A DNA stretch of 64,000 nucleotides from Strongylocentrotus purpuratus (lineage: Eukaryota; Echinodermata; Echinoidea; Camarodonta; Strongylocentrotidae): NCBI RefSeq assembly GCF_000002235.5, contig NW_022145606.1, positions 48,420,685-48,484,684 of the forward strand, given 5' to 3'. The notes beneath the pieces were generated by a model that did not search any database, was not told where the DNA came from, and saw only the letters and a list, made by a program, of their open reading frames with translations. Below, piece by piece: positions 11,286 to 22,115 of the stretch. Position 1 is the first letter of the stretch. Every line of letters begins with the position of its first letter. A program made the translations under genes and the position numbers.

Positions 11286-11477
11286 AAAGCCCCACTGCAC
11301 TACTTATAGCTGCTTGCGCCCTCTATATAGCAAACAATGCCTATGCGGTGACCATTGGTCCCCCATGATCCTCTTTTTCTTATGTTAATTGAGAGCTGAT
11401 TTGATGAGATAACCACCTGTCAGTGACCATGCAGAGAGGTCTAATCCCTCCTGGCTGAACTAGTGCGGTGGGGCTTT
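11286..11477 (+). mobile_element. MITE family M1, copy 1 (about 192 bp)
   Basis: The left end AAAGCCCCACTGCACTA and the right end TAGTGCGGTGGGGCTTT are inverted repeats of 17 bases with one mismatch. Two further copies lie at 15848-16042 (reverse) and 47694-47885. The interior word GCGCCCTCTATATAGCAAAC is shared by copies 1 and 3. The sequence is non-coding. Confidence 0.9.
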
Positions 11478-11544
11478 CAGGTCATCCAAAGGAAACAGAA
11501 AAAGTGGCTTCTGTAGACAGGTTCTACAACACGTCCAGGAGGGA

Positions 11545-11710
11545 GACAAAATACATGGCCACTAAAGACAGGTGGAAAGGTTCTTTAAAACATTTCTTTG
11601 TTGAGGAAACTAAATACATGACCACTAAAGACAGGTGGAAAGGTTCTTTGAAACATTTTTTTGTTGAGGGAAACTAAATACATGACCACTATAGACGGGT
11701 GGCCACCATG
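11545..11710 (+). repeat. Tandem repeat of about 63 bp, 2.6 copies
   Basis: The unit contains TACATGACCACTAAAGACAG followed by GTGGAAAGGTTCTTTGAAAC. Three starts can be seen near 11550, 11612 and 11678. The sequence stays open in one frame but has no recognisable product. Confidence 0.75.
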
Positions 11711-11863
11711 GAGACGTTTGACTGTAAATGTACATATATATATATATATATATATATAATGTCACCTGTCAATATTTGTTGTCATCCACTTGAAATATAA
11801 ATATAATTAACAGTTTTGGTACTGCACAAAGGTATATGATTTTGGTTGTTGTTGTTGTTTTAA

Positions 11864-12071
11864 CAGTGGCGGATCCAGGGGGGGGGGGGGGGGGGGCCGG
11901 GGGGCCCGGCCCCCCCCCCCTTGAGAAAAAAAATCATGTAAAATCACATGATTTTTACCTTTTTGGGGGGTTGGGCCCCCGCCCCCCCCCCCCACCTCTG
12001 GCGCTCAAGGGGGGGGGGGGGGGTGCAAATTGATTTTTTTTTGAGGATCAAAAAAAAAAAATGTGCTCACT

Positions 12072-12103
<32 letters not shown>

Positions 12104-12185
12104 ACTGAGCGAATTTTTGGGAGCAAAAAAAAAAAAAAAAAAAAAATTGTGCCCCCTCCCCTAAGAAATCCTGGATCCGCGCCTG
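11864..12185. mobile_element. hAT-like non-autonomous element with poly-G/poly-C interior
   Basis: The ends are CAGTGGCGGATCCAGG and CCTGGATCCGCGCCTG, an inverted repeat of 16 bases with two mismatches. Flanking 8-mers are TGTTTTAA (11856-11863) and TGTTTAAA (12186-12193), seven of eight identical, which fits the 8-bp duplication of hAT elements. The interior consists of long G, C and A runs (for example about 28 Cs at 12075-12103). Confidence 0.75.
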
Positions 12186-12309
12186 TGTTTAAATGCAGTA
12201 TAATTATGTATAATCTATCACATGCTTTGGTGGTGTTATTGGTTTTTAAATATTTTTTAGAAGCACTCTGTGAGCTACAAAATTATAACATTTATTCAAA
12301 GGGGAGGTA

Positions 12310-12720
12310 GGGGAGGGATGAATAATGGTGGTGATGATGAAGATGATGATTATGGTGGTGATGATGATTATGATGATTATAGTGGTGATGATGATTATGG
12401 TGGTGGTGATGTTGATGATGGTGATGATGATGATGATTGTAGTGATGGTGGTGATGGAGATGTTGATGATTATGGTGGTGATGTTGATGAAGATGTTGAT
12501 GGTGGTGATGATGATGATTGTAGTGATGGTGGTGATGATGTTGATGGAGATGTTGATGATTATGGTTGTGATGATGTTGATGGTGGTAATGATGAAGATG
12601 ATTGTAGCGATGGTGGTGTTGATGGAGATGGTAATGATTGTAGTGGTGATGATGATGAAGATGGTTGTAGTCTTGGGTGTAATGTAGATGATTGTAGTCG
12701 TGGTGAAGATGTTAGCAACA
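12310..12720. repeat. GATGGT/GATGAT simple repeat with nested units
   Basis: About 400 bases of degenerate GATGATGGT repeats with larger repeated phrases such as GATTGTAGTGATGGTGGTGA at several places. The long open frames on both strands (Asp/Gly/Val or Ile/Thr strings) are products of the repeat. Confidence 0.9.
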
Positions 12721-12776
12721 ATAGCAATATTTGGTGGTATTGGTGCAGTATTCACGATTGCAATGGTGCTATATAT

Positions 12777-13010
12777 CTCTCTCTCTCTCTCTCTCTCTCA
12801 TCTCCTCAATCTACCCTCTTTCTCCCTGCTCTGTCTTTCTTTCTCGATCTCTCCCTCTCTTTCTCTTCTCTGTCCCCTTCTCTCTCTCTCTCTGCTCTGT
12901 CTCTCTCTCGCTTTCTCAATTTCAATCGTTCTCTCTCTTTCTATCTCTCTCAATTTTAATCCTTCTCTCTCTTTCTGTCTCTCTCCATCTCTTCTCCTCT
13001 CTCATCACAT
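12777..13010. repeat. CT-rich microsatellite
   Basis: Pure (CT)n at 12777-12799 followed by imperfect TCTCTC/TTTC sequence. Confidence 0.9.
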
Positions 13011-13976
13011 GTTTATGACGTACAATTACTGTCGTCATCGATCTTCATCATTGATCACCCATCACCATATTACCATATCAGAATCTCCATCATCAACATC
13101 ACCATAGACGTTAGGTTATCAATATAAAAATCCAATATTCAGAGTTTATGCCACTATTACAAAGCGCTAAAGTATAAAACGACACAAAAACTGTATTATT
13201 AAGTTATACTTTGTAACCATGACAACTGGATACTTTATTTATCTCTGATACAGAGTACATATGAGATTTAGAATGAGATGATGATACTGCATCTCCTGGT
13301 TCGCGTGCATAGCACGATACTTATAACTCACATGACAAAACATGATAATTTAACAATTTAAATACATGAATAATGAATTAGTCGGTATCAAATATAAACA
13401 GAAAGAGAATAGTTGTAAACAGACAAAGTGCGGTATACCGGCTGGTTTCAACTGTCTTTTTCGACCTGGGCCACAGTTTTATGGAAGTTTTAAGCATCAA
13501 TTTACATTCTTAGTACTGTTTCCATTTTTTCAGTTGAATCGGTATGATCTCAAATAAATTTGCCAACACCGCTTTGTCTTTTACCCCGCAACTAGTACTC
13601 TGTTTATTTGGTTACCTCCTTCTTTAGCTACCATCAAATTATGTTCACTTTTGTTTTTCTTCTTCTCCGTTCTTCTTTACTCTTTTCTGCTAATTCTTCT
13701 TCCTTTTCTTTTGTTATTCTTTTCTTTAACATCGCTCATTAAACTTTATCCTACAATTTTTTGTGCGAAATTCAAGGTGGTTCTCATTTTTATGACAGTT
13801 ATACGTAAGTTCCATGAGCAGGTACTGATTATATTTCGAGTCGATAGAGGGCAGTGTCAGTTATGTCACAATCATTATGCTCGTTAGAAGCAAGATAATC
13901 AACTATCTAACTATCAGCTGTTTAATTACTTGGTGTATGGTATACTTATAGAATTGAAGGCGAAGGCATTGCTATT
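13011..13976. other. No gene recognised
   Basis: AT-rich intergenic sequence between the CT repeat and the IL-17 3' flank; no RNA gene or repeat family was recognised. Confidence 0.4.
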
Positions 13977-14275
13977 GTAGAGAGGGGTTGGAAAACGTTG
14001 TTGGACGGAGAAAAGGAATATGAGAATTTAGGAAAACGAAGGATTAAATGTTGTATGAGAGGGAAGATTGATAGACAAACATGTATAGATGGAGTATAAT
14101 CAGTTAATCATTGAACTTGAAAGGGGAAGTAATAACATATGGTAGAAAGGGGTAGAAAAACGTTGCTTGACGGAGAAAAAGCATATGGGAATTGAGGAAA
14201 GTGAAGAATTTACTAAGAGGGAAGAATCGAAGACAATAGAGTATAATCAATTAATCATTAAAATATACTTTACAA
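13977..14275. repeat. Diverged tandem duplication of about 160 bp
   Basis: Phrases such as GGAAAACGTTGTTGGACGGAG (13988 on) and AAAACGTTGCTTGACGGAG (14156 on), and GAGTATAATCAGTTAATCATTG and GAGTATAATCAATTAATCATT, recur in order. It lies downstream of the IL-17 gene. Confidence 0.7.
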
Positions 14276-14394
14276 CTTACTTAGTTATATCAACATCATA
14301 ATGATCAAGGTACTGACAACTATATCACGATAAATAGACAACACATAGTGGGAATGAAGGAAAATGAAGATATCGATATGCACATTTATAGTGC

Positions 14395-14790
14395 GAAACA
14401 TAAACTGAAATATATAATAGCTTTTCCCAATAATTGAAAGGCATCGTCATTAAATAGTACTTTTGATCATAGATACATAAATACAAAAGTTAAAGGTTAC
14501 AAAAAGCTACAATAAATAGCTTTTTTCCAACAATATTGAAAGGTATCGTCATCAAATAGTTAGTTTCATCACAGACACATTAAAAAATAAGTTAAGGTTG
14601 ACACAACTATAATAAATATTTTTTCCAACAATTATTGAAAGGTATCGTCGTTAAGTACTTTTGATACTCTAGATACATAAACAAATAAGTTAAAGGTTGG
14701 AAAAGTATACAATAAATAGCTTTTTTCAACAAGGTATCGTCATTTAGCAGTACTTTTGATCTTAAATACATAAATAAGTTAAAGACTATT
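14395..14790 (-). repeat. Minisatellite of about 110 bp, four copies, in the IL-17 3' flank
   Basis: The unit contains TTGAAAGGTATCGTCATTAA, TACTTTTGATC, GATACATAAATA and CAATAAATAGCTTTTT. On the minus strand, which is the sense strand of the IL-17 gene ending at 14838, the repeats supply UAUUUAU words (plus-strand ATAAATA at 14477, 14512, 14612, 14712 and 14770). UAUUUAU is the core of the AU-rich elements that shorten the life of cytokine mRNAs. That the transcript extends this far is inference. Confidence 0.7.
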
Positions 14791-14837
14791 TACAAGTAAA
14801 CTTCAAACCATTTCATAATTCGAGTGTCGATCCATTA

Positions 14838-17568
14838 TCATGCTGAGTGGTTGCGTCTGTCACACACACAGGCCACTGGGACGGGGATGTTCTCTTCAAT
14901 GTACCTGCAAAATTAAGACAAAATGATTTTAAAAACACGATTAAATTTTGTTTTAGTAATAATAATGCTGATGATTATTACATTGCAATAATGATATTAA
15001 TGATAATAATCATAAAAATAGTAATAATCATAATAACAATAATAGTAGTAACATTTTTATAAAACTAAATGTTTCTAAGCGGTGTATTGCTATTAGGCCT
15101 TTAACAAAAAGATGTTTTATCGCCCTTTAGATGCCAAAACATGGTTCGGTCGGTCGGATTTTTTTTTTTTACTCCCTCTTTGGCTGACATTTCTCAGTTT
15201 TTAATGCTATAAAACACCTTTTTTCTGCTACGGCAGGACATTAATCTACGTTTGCCACTCTGTACCCAGGTGAAATGAGTGGGTTCCCAGTAGGAAGACT
15301 TTCTTTCAAATCTTAAGTGATTTCTTTATGGTAAAGGCTCGTTCAGATAATTATGACGCGGAAAAACCAGCGGGATAACCCCGCCCCCCCCCCCCCCCAC
15401 ACACACACTTTATGCGATTAAAAGTAATGTATTATCTTCTGAAAATTTGTTTCGATATTTTTTCCAGTAGTTTTCTATTATTTTGTAATTACGTAATTGA
15501 TTGGAGAAATAAGATTCAAACCAACAAACTCACTGGTATGTTCCGTTAACGCAAGCCCCCCGCGTTAGTACAACTTTCCAAGAAACGACCGGACGACATA
15601 GGTTCGTGATCGATAATGCGTGGATATCGGGATCAATACAGTTATGGCATTGACACTGCGCATACTGGATGTCAACGGGGTATCTAGAAAGAAAAAAACA
15701 TGGAATTATTAGAAATCTCAGTTTATGTTATTTCCTTGTAATATATTGATATCATTTTGTAAGTTTTATATGTTGTTTACTTTTGTTTATTTTAAAAGAA
15801 AGTATTGACTAAAATGAACTTTGAACTTTGAAGCGTTTATATGGCATGAAAGCCCGTCTGTCATAGTTTGGCCAAGAGGGATTAGACCTCCCAGAAACTT
15901 GACAGGTGGAATATCTCATCAAATTATCAGCTGTCAACTAACATAAGAAAAAGAGGATCATGGGGGACCAACGGGCACCGCTTAGGCATTGTTTGATATA
16001 TAGAGGGAGCAAGCGGCTACAAGTATAGTGCAATGGGGCTTTAAACAATAAATAAATAAATCGAGTCTACCTATTGATGTCCGAGTTTGTCTTGTACTTC
16101 CATGGGCAAAGGGTTCTCTCGTTGAGGGCGTGCTGTCCCTCTGCTAAGTCAACCGATACCGGAGTAGATGTCGGTTCCGTCGCGTAGATCGAGAAGTTGA
16201 ACCGGTGGACCAAGTCGTGCTCGAGAGTCGATTCAAGTCCGATGACCTCGTCGCTGGGCACAGTGTTGACGCACCGCCGGAGGTCGTCGATTGACGGCTC
16301 GACGCATGATGGCGCTTCGACTATTGGATCCCAAAGGCTTCCGGACCCACCCATGCTGTCATCGCTACTGTAGACCTCGGTGACGTAGTCATAGCTGCGA
16401 CTGTCGACAGCTCGCACTACAATTTTAAAATGAAGATAGTTAAAGAAACAATTCGATGTACATGAAGATTTAGCAATAATGGTAGCATACGATAGTGGGT
16501 TTTATGGCGACGTTGACATTATTCGGTGGTATTAGAACGTAGGCCTATCCCCGACTAAGGCCCTAACGAAAACCTCAGCTGTATAGTCGGATTCCGGGGG
16601 TTTCAGTCATGTAGAAATGCTGTAAGCATGCGTGGCAACAAGTTTTCCAGACACACCCTAAACGAGGATTTCCTCTGAAACCAAAATACACCCAAATGAG
16701 GATTTCGCGTGTTTCTAATTCCAAATTCACACCTTAAAGGGGTATTTCAAAAAAGTTTACTCCTAAACAAGTATTGTAAAACTGTAACCCTTGAGCATTT
16801 TAAAGTGCGATAGGGATTACAATTTAAGTGGTTGGCAATGTAAAATAAATCAAATTGCGCTTCTGATGTAAAATTCACAATTAAAAAAAAATATTTCAAT
16901 AGAGAAGCAATAACATTAACCTGTACACTTCTAAATGGGTTTAATGCACAGCCATCATAAGTCATTTCTTTGAAAAAAGAATCACATTTCAAATTTAATC
17001 TATTTAATATAAAGTACCCCCGGCCCATATATTCTCTACCCGAACCTTAAACGAGCGTTTTTTTATTTCTCGAATGCAGTCTTAGTTTTAAGTGGGCCAC
17101 GAGTTTTGCTGCGGGTGACTTTGGAAGTTAATTTATTAATGACAATTCTACCAAACTTGGTGTTATAGCTATTACAGAACGACTTACAGTCATATGGAAA
17201 CTTGAGAGAATAAGGCATGAAATAGTATAGCGGCAAATATTATACCTTAAAGAAATCCATTCTTTGCCCCCATAAGGTTTAGTTTGGCTCTCACGAAATC
17301 ATTGGTCGTTTTAATATTTTATGCTCATTTATTCACACATTTATTCATTTATTCACACATTAATTTATTCACACACTTCTCTTCTTCACACATTCATACA
17401 AGGTAGTTATTTACTAAGACATTCGTTCAAATTCTCACCGTTTCTTAATCTAGTCAACACATTCTCGCTTTCTTTCCGCGGTGCTTTATTCCGGCCAATC
17501 ACATGCCCGGAAGGGTTTGACGTCATCAGTGTAGCTAGGATCACCATCAGCGCTAAGATGGCGGCGTT
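14838..17568 (-). CDS. Interleukin-17 family cytokine precursor
   Basis: A secreted cystine-knot cytokine. IL-17 proteins bind IL-17 receptors and drive epithelial immune signalling; sea urchins have many such genes. Coding exons on the minus strand are 17568(or 17547)-17439, 16416-16071, 15683-15534 and 14904-14838. All three junctions have GT-AG ends (donors GTGAGA, GTAGAC and GTGAGT) and matching phases 1, 2 and 2. The second exon ends in the family signature NERTLCPWKYKTNSDINR. The third continues YPVDIQYAQCQCHNC, and later has LC and RGACVNGTY. The fourth ends IPVPVACVCDRR, the conserved VxVxCxC tail. The spacing of CPW, CxCxxC and the final CxC fits the IL-17 knot. N-glycosylation sites are NFS, NGT and NHS. 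Starting at Met 17547 gives 223 residues with a weak signal peptide. If the exon instead begins at 17568 after CTGAAG and joins the tiny exon at 19029-19009, the signal peptide is strong and the product is 237 residues. Intron 2 holds a MITE and intron 3 other repeat fragments. The gene looks intact. Confidence 0.88.
15090..15300. mobile_element. Fragments of a MITE and a SINE in IL-17 intron 3
   Basis: 15095-15220 (AAGATGTTTTATCGCCCTTT and GCTGACATTTCTCAGTTTT) matches half of the MITE at 38721-38962. 15228-15300 (ACATTAATCTACGTTTGCCACTC and ACCCAGGTGAAATGAGTGGG) matches the middle of the SINEs at 18276-18565 and 34965-35215. Both are truncated. Confidence 0.6.
15848..16042 (-). mobile_element. 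MITE family M1, copy 2 (inverted), in IL-17 intron 2
   Basis: Reverse complement of the element at 11286-11477: it ends GTATAGTGCAATGGGGCTTT and contains CATAAGAAAAAGAGGATCATG and TATATAGAGGGAGCAAGCGG. It occupies about half of the intron between 15684 and 16070. Confidence 0.9.
16417..17438 (-). other. IL-17 intron 1
   Basis: The donor ACG/GTGAGA lies at 17438 on the minus strand and the acceptor TTAAAATTGTAG at 16417. No AG occurs in the roughly 60 bases before the acceptor, as is usual. Short phrases AAACGAGGATTTC, AAATGAGGATTTC and AAACGAGCG recur between 16660 and 17060 without a clear period. Nothing else was recognised. Confidence 0.6.
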
Positions 17569-19008
17569 CTTCAGATTAAAATCGAAAATGAAAAATGTGT
17601 TATCATCACTTTTCTTCTGGAGGTTGGGTATTGTAATGTTACAGAAAATCTTTATATATTCCGATTTCTCAAAGAAATAATTGCAGGTACAAACTGTTGT
17701 CTACATAAATGAAAATGAACAATGGTACCTCTTTTTATTCCTTAATACTTCATTTTATCATTTTGAATTTGAGTAATAGGTTATATCAATTTCTTACTTA
17801 AAACAAGAAGAGGATGAGATTGAATTCATTCACAGAAGAAATGTTATTTTGCAGATAGATTATGATTTATGTCATGTGGCAGATATTAATACTTTACAAA
17901 ATACATGTACATAATACATGAATTTTATAATAACAATATATAATTTACATTGAAATGGTATCCCGAAATAGACAGATCACCAGTTTTAATATAATATTAT
18001 TTATTATATAAATGTACACGGTATATATCTACACACATGACCGTGAAAGTTAATTTGCTCAATCAAACTAATTGGGATATCAAAAAAAGGGCATTGGATT
18101 GCAATTTGTTAATAACACGAATGGATGATTTAATCTAGATAAGAAATCTTATCATGACCCACATGTCAAACTCATATCAAAAGAGCAATATTTAAAACAT
18201 TTGTAACTTATTCTTAATTGTCCGATTTATATCAAATTTCTTTGATATCTTTATTCAGCACTTGACCTGAAATTCAAAGGCCGTGGTTCTATCCCCGACA
18301 TGGCACTAATGTTCTTTGGCAAGGCATTAATCCACATTTGCCACTCAATACCCAAGAGAGAAATGAGGACTCGGTAGATAACAAAAGCATTTGTGTTAAT
18401 AACTGCCTATGCCCTCACGTTGACCATTATGGTAGGAATACTCCCCAGGGAGTGGAGATGGTGCAAATTGTGCGTGAATGATTCCAATGTCCGGGGTAAT
18501 AATATCTTTAAAGCGCTCAAAGACGGTATTCCGTATTAAGTGCTTTATAAATCCAGATTATTATTTTTTTAAATTTAAACCAATTGATCTTATTTTCATT
18601 TTTTTGTCAGATTTATCTTTATTCTAGTCATTTGCTTTTCAAATGACGTTAGTCAATCTCAATCTTTACTGATATAATTAGCCGATATAATGATTAACGT
18701 GTTATTTTAATATCACACGAAGATACCAGAGGCTGATATTTATTTAGCCCGGTATATTCCTAAAAGCCTCATTGTAGGTAAAGCTCATTTAAAACGCGTC
18801 ATAGCGCTCCCAAAGAGAATTAAAAAAAATCTTTCAATTAATTTTTAATTGATCACGGAGCAAGTAAAAAAAAAAAACGCGCAGTAAACCAATTACAAAA
18901 TTTTAATAGCTTTGAAGTAAATTAAATGATAGAAATACCATTGGTTCCAATAGGTATGTTTTGAAGAAGAAAAGAAAACAAAAACAAAAACAAAACAAAG
19001 AAACTCAC
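17569..19008. other. Possible IL-17 5' intron or upstream flank
   Basis: AT-rich sequence. Apart from the SINE at 18276-18565, no coding frame or repeat was recognised. Confidence 0.4.
18276..18565 (+). mobile_element. SINE with L2-like 3' tail
   Basis: A B-box-like word GTGGTTCTATCCCC (18280s) is followed by the conserved body (GGCATTAATCCACATTTGCCACTC) and ends GTCCGGGGTAATAATATCTTTAAAGCGCTC and GTGCTTTATAAAT. The last part resembles the AGCGCTATATAAAT 3' ends of L2/CR1-type LINEs, which could mobilise it. A related copy is at 34965-35215. Confidence 0.65.
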
Positions 19009-19029
19009 CAGTCCTGTAAAAGAAAGCAT
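19009..19029 (-). CDS. Candidate first coding exon of the IL-17 gene (7 codons)
   Basis: On the minus strand ATG at 19029 opens MLSFTGL and runs into the strong donor CTG/GTGAGT at 19009/19008, phase 0. Joined to the acceptor CTGAAG at 17569 (also phase 0) it would add MLSFTGL before NAAILALMVILATLMTSNPS. That makes a textbook signal peptide with n-, h- and c-regions. This is an inference from phase, splice strength and signal quality; a start at Met 17547 remains possible. Confidence 0.4.
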
Positions 19030-19845
19030 GTTTTCTTCTGTTGTAAATTACTGTAAATTATTTAGAGAAAGGAAGAAACTAGTGCTCGTTTGAAGGACCT
19101 TTTATGGAAGTTTCCAACAAAATTATCACACAAAAATATTCCAAGAACGCCTAGGTTTGTTTGAAAGCTCAGAGCAAGCAATCAATCAATCAAAGTAGAT
19201 GTCAAAATGAATAATGAATCAAAAACTGGCAGTATTCAATTTTATAGCAAACTCACTCTCAATTAATTTCTGGTTTTAATTAAGCATCCCATTAAACGGT
19301 CCTGTCGTGGAGGGAAAAAGGATGATCAAATTCCCCCACTCCTTAACTTATTGGGGGGAATGAACCTATGAAGTTTTCCAAGCGCGCTTTTCATTTGGAG
19401 ATCTAAAAATAAATCCGGGTACAGCGTAAATGAACGCGGATATAGAAAGTTTGATTTGTAAAAGTGACTTTGGATTCCGTCTACACTGATCCAATTAAAA
19501 TAGAAGTATTGCATCATCGAAGTTCTCATAGGGACTTGATAACATTGTTGAGATGAGAGAAAATGGTGCTAAGGTAGTGACTTCAATGCTAGATGTACAA
19601 TCAAAGATAATCTGAAAGTTTGAGTGAAAACAGACCATTATTAATTATAAACAAATTGGAAAAACTGATCTGATCGATTCCTTAATTCTTCCAACTATAT
19701 TATAACAATTATATTACATTTTGGATGAATGTAAATCTTCACAAAGCACTGAATTTGCTCTCTATACCATTTCAGACATTTAAGTGTAGACAGATTTTTA
19801 AAAGCCTGTCTTATGTCTTATTTTCATGAAAAAGCGGTTGGGAAA
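19030..19845. other. No gene recognised
   Basis: AT-rich sequence upstream of the IL-17 gene (its promoter would be here if the exon at 19009-19029 is real). No convincing TATA or NF-kB-like element was identified. Confidence 0.35.
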
Positions 19846-19847
19846 AT

Positions 19848-20073
19848 TTCTTTTCTTCTTCTTCTTCTTTTCTTTTTCTTCTTCTTCTTCTTATTCTTCC
19901 TCTCCTACGTCTGCTTCTTCTTTCTCTTTTTCTTCTTCTTCTTCTTCTTATCCTTCTTCTTCTTCTACTTCTTCTTCTTATTATTCTCCCTCTCCTACTT
20001 CTGCTTCTTCTTTCTCTTCTTTTTCTTCTTCTTCTTCTTCTTCTTCTTCTTCTTCTTCTTCTTCTTCTTTTTT

Positions 20074-20104
<31 letters not shown>

Positions 20105-20199
20105 TCCTTCTTTTTTTTTAAATTCTTCTCCTTATTATTGTACTTCTTCTTTTTTTCTCCTTTTTTTCTTCTCCTTTTCCCCTTTTTCTTCTTCTTCTT

Positions 20200-20230
<31 letters not shown>

Positions 20231-20310
20231 TCCTTCTTTTTTTAAATTCTTCTCCTTATTATTGTACTTCTTCTTTTTCTTCTTTTTTCTCTCCTTTTCC
20301 CCCTCCTTTT

Positions 20311-20341
<31 letters not shown>

Positions 20342-20700
20342 TCCTTATTTTTTAAAATTCTTCTTATTATTATTGTACTCCTTTTTTTCTTCTTTTTTCT
20401 TTCTTTTCCCCCTCCTTTTCTTCTTCCTCTTCTTCTTCTTCTTCTTCTACTTTTTTTTAAAAATTCTCATTATTATTATTGTACTTCTTTTTTTCTTCTT
20501 TTTTCTTTCTTTTCCCCTCCTTTTCTCCTTCTTCTTCTTCTTCTTCTTCTTATCCTTCTTTTTTTTAAATTCTTCTTATTATTATTGTACTTCTTTTTTT
20601 CTTCTTTTTTTCTTACTTTTCCCCCTCCTTTTCTTCTTCCTCTTCTTCTTCTTCTTCTTCTACTTCTTCTGCTTTTTTTGCTCTTGCTTCTTCTTTTCAG
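19848..20700. repeat. (TTC)n polypyrimidine tract with higher-order repeat
   Basis: About 850 bases almost free of purines on the plus strand. From 20100 on, a higher-order unit of 105-130 bases recurs about five times. It is built from TTATCCTTCTTTTTTT, AAATTCTTCTCCTTATTATT, GTACTTCTTC, TTTTCCCCCTCC and a TTC run. The long Phe/Ser/Leu open frames are repeat products. Mirror-symmetric TTC/GAA DNA can form triplexes. Confidence 0.95.
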
Positions 20701-21067
20701 CAAACTGGAAAACAATTATTGTGCCACCACTTCTTTCATTTTCTAAAATCTACGTAGGACCCGCCCCTGTATGTTGTTTTAGGATTCATTTGTCGGTTTG
20801 TTTTCATTCACATACATTTCCGTCTTCGCGTTCTATCAAACGAAAGTGAGGTGATAGGGTTTATTGCGTTGTAATATTTGTTCGAATTAATTCACTACGG
20901 GAAGTTATATTACAAAAAGCGAAACCGATGGGATACTTATTATTATCTAACTCATCAGCGGAGTAGCATGGATGTGTAAAAGGAAAGGGAAAAAAAAAAG
21001 GGGGGGTAGCAGGTCTTACTGAGAGCAAAACGTCCGATACTAAAGCATTAACATTGGTGCATGTGAA
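20701..21067. other. Junction region before duplicated block copy B
   Basis: Short single-copy-looking stretch with CCACTTCTTTCATTTTCTAAAATCTACGTAGGACCCGCCCCTG at 20722-20770, which looks like the end of a poly-pyrimidine/GC-ended transposable element. No gene was seen. Confidence 0.35.
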
Positions 21068-21265
21068 CGAGGTGGTATAAATATAATCTTCTTCACAAAA
21101 TCCTTTCCAATCTCCATTTTATTTCTCCGATTCTATGGCTGCCTGTCTGCCTCTCTCTCTGTCCCTCTTGCTCCCTCTCCACTTCTCCCCTCCTCCCCCT
21201 CCTCCTCTCTCTTATTACGGCTACCTCTCGTATGCCTCTCTACTCTCTAGTACCCTTATCCCTTC

Positions 21266-21308
<43 letters not shown>

Positions 21309-22115
21309 TCTTTCTCTCACTCCTCCCCTCTCTCTCAATCCTTCCCCCTCTCTCTATCTCTAACCCCAGTTCTTTCTCTCCCTTAATTCAATCTTTTTGG
21401 GAGGGCAGCTATCCTAGTGACCCGATACAGCAGCTACGCCATTGGTTTCTGTTAATCCTTTCAGAAAATGTGTTTATAGTGAAGAAAAAAAAACGTGGAC
21501 AAACTGAAAACGGAATGAATGCTATTCACCCGTGGGAGTATAAAGTTTATTTATGTCCATGAAATAATAAAGAAAAGAAAAGGTACCAAACAATCCAAAA
21601 AGGGAATGCGAGGGGCGTCGTTTTTTGGTCGACTCTGTTGAGGGAAAGGGCACTCAAGGATTTCCTATCGTTTGACAGGAAATCAGTTTGTTGTTTTTTC
21701 TGTTGGAGGTAGGGAGTGGGGGGGGGGGGGGGGGGTTCGTGCTTAACGCTGCGGTTCCAGAACGTCACTTGTTTTATGGTTATGAACTCTTTTTTTAAAT
21801 TCAAATTTGTCAAAAAAATTCGTGTTCGTCTCTTTTAAGTGCTCAAGAATGTCGTGTACTTGCAATGCATGTTTTATGTGATTGTTTTTATTTCTACAGC
21901 GTTTAGAATTCTTAGTTGGGATGATCATGAACATTTATACACACACGTATTTATTTAAAATACATTTTTCTCTTTGTATAGAAGTGATATTTGAAGCTCA
22001 TATTTTTATAGACAAATGGAATCTTTTACATCAAGAGCACAACATGTTTTGGTGATTGGTACTTGACTATTATTTCCATCCAAAATATGTTATCTGAAAA
22101 ACAGCTTACATCAGG

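Noticed and set aside
12246-12959. Open frames of 120-229 codons on both strands
   Set aside because: GATGGT repeat translation.
17493-17680. Plus-strand ATGGCGGCG frame preceded by CCAAT, CCGGAAG and TGACGTCA words, like a housekeeping promoter and first exon
   Set aside because: The minus strand of the same bases is an in-phase IL-17 exon with a good donor. The plus frame gives no recognisable product and no downstream exon was found, so the promoter-like words are taken as coincidence.
19813-20849. Long open frames of 100-195 codons
   Set aside because: Pure products of the TTC higher-order repeat (Phe/Ser/Leu strings).
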